A DNA stretch of 5,409 nt, taken from contig CANRXN010000086.1 of NCBI GenBank assembly GCA_947643945.1, positions 1 to 5,409 on the forward strand. Reading direction: 5' to 3'. Position 1 is the first letter of the stretch, and each line of letters opens with the position of its first letter. This DNA is from an uncultured Clostridium sp. GTDB lineage: Bacteria > Bacillota > Clostridia > TANB77 > CAG-508. A model generated the notes under the pieces. That model was given only the letters and a program-made list of their open reading frames with translations. It searched no databases and was not told where the DNA came from. The translations under genes and the position numbers were made by a program. Positions 5,097 through 5,409 of the stretch are shown piece after piece.

Positions 5097-5348
5097 ATGA
5101 AATCAACAGGAATTATTAGAAGAGTAGATGAACTTGGTCGAGTTGTTATTCCAATAGAGATTAGAAATCAGTTTAATATCGTAGAAAAAGATCCTATTGA
5201 AATATATGTAAATGGTTCTTCCATCGTATTAAAAAAATTCGAACCAAATTGCATTTTCTGTGGTAATAATGAAAACTTGTTAACTTACAACGATAAATTA
5301 ATTTGTGGTGATTGTGCAAAAAAAATAGGTACTTTAGAAAAAAAATAA
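5097..5348 (+). CDS. AbrB/SpoVT-family transcriptional regulator with C-terminal zinc knuckle
   Basis: This is a small DNA-binding protein of 83 residues. Residues 1-48 form the swapped-hairpin AbrB domain: MKSTGIIRRVDELGRVVIPI, then EIRNQF and DPIEIYVNG. Residues 52-73 carry two cysteine pairs, CIFC (52-55) and CGDC (70-73), predicted to bind one zinc. This layout is common in clostridial AbrB-like regulators and absent from B. subtilis AbrB. Such proteins act as transition-state or sporulation-linked regulators; the target genes here are unknown. Its promoter region is shared divergently with spmA-spmB, so it could influence that operon. Its one CGN arginine is CGA in GGT CGA GTT, which shows that CGA is readable while CGG is not used. 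The gene ends in TAA before a hairpin. Family call confident; specific function not assignable. Confidence 0.9.
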   Translation: MKSTGIIRRVDELGRVVIPIEIRNQFNIVEKDPIEIYVNGSSIVLKKFEPNCIFCGNNENLLTYNDKLICGDCAKKIGTLEKK

Positions 5349-5360
5349 ATATTATAAAAT

Positions 5361-5394
5361 AAAGATAAATCCTAAATGATTTATGTTTATTTTT
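5361..5394 (+). terminator. Probable intrinsic terminator after the abrB-family gene
   Basis: AAAGATAAATC (5361-5371) pairs with GATTTATGTTT (5378-5388) with one mismatch around the loop CTAAAT, followed by a T-rich tail to 5394. The stem is AT-rich and so of modest strength. It starts 13 bases after the stop codon. Confidence 0.5.
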
Positions 5395-5409
5395 ATACAA
5401 ATTTTTGAT

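Noticed and set aside
1..5409. CRISPR array, tRNA or rRNA genes, insertion sequence
   Set aside because: No regularly spaced repeats, cloverleaf-like segments, rRNA sequence or transposase fragments were seen. In particular, no tRNA gene that would explain CGG decoding lies in this window.

Overview
This window is AT-rich DNA from an endospore-forming, low-GC Gram-positive bacterium, most likely an uncultured member of the Clostridia. Evidence for this is the sporulation gene content (spoIIR, spmA, spmB), strong AGGAGG-type ribosome sites, sigma-A-like promoters, and a clostridial AbrB/SpoVT-type regulator with a C-terminal zinc-knuckle.

Layout. Positions 1-890 hold spoIIR (+) and a terminator. 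Positions 891-3472 hold a rightward cluster of murA (peptidoglycan precursor synthesis), a WalJ/YycJ-like metallo-beta-lactamase-fold hydrolase, and rlmH (23S rRNA methyltransferase). Positions 3473-3842 are a 370-base convergent intergenic region. It contains a long imperfect hairpin, a perfect-consensus sigma-A promoter on the minus strand with a perfect Spo0A box beside it, and a GC-rich inverted repeat. Positions 3843-4966 hold the leftward spmA-spmB operon. From 5097 a divergent abrB-family gene runs rightward, followed by a terminator-like hairpin near the edge.

Main result. Three of the seven genes (murA, the walJ-like gene and spmA) appear broken when read conventionally. Each is repaired by skipping exactly one base (+1 shift), and in all three the skipped base is the C of an in-frame CGG codon (C1236, C2758, and C4906 on the minus strand). 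Each CGGN is thereby read as GGN, giving a glycine that the family expects there (MurA PGGC, WalJ GHLSN, SpmA G-N). After repair the proteins are 419, 263 and 193 residues, which are normal family lengths. No CGG is used as an ordinary arginine codon in any of the seven genes; arginine is written AGA, AGG, CGT, CGC or CGA. CGG is nevertheless common out of frame. The simplest reading is that CGG is unassigned or nearly undecodable in this organism, and that ribosomes pass it by a +1 shift onto the overlapping glycine codon. Three independent sequencing errors or decaying genes would not be expected to share one codon, one direction and one residue. The mechanism is inferred; the pattern is directly visible.

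Functionally the window combines housekeeping (cell wall precursor, ribosome maturation) with forespore signalling (SpoIIR), spore core maturation (SpmA/SpmB) and a transition-state type regulator. Both an essential enzyme (MurA) and a sporulation protein (SpmA) would depend on the CGG event.
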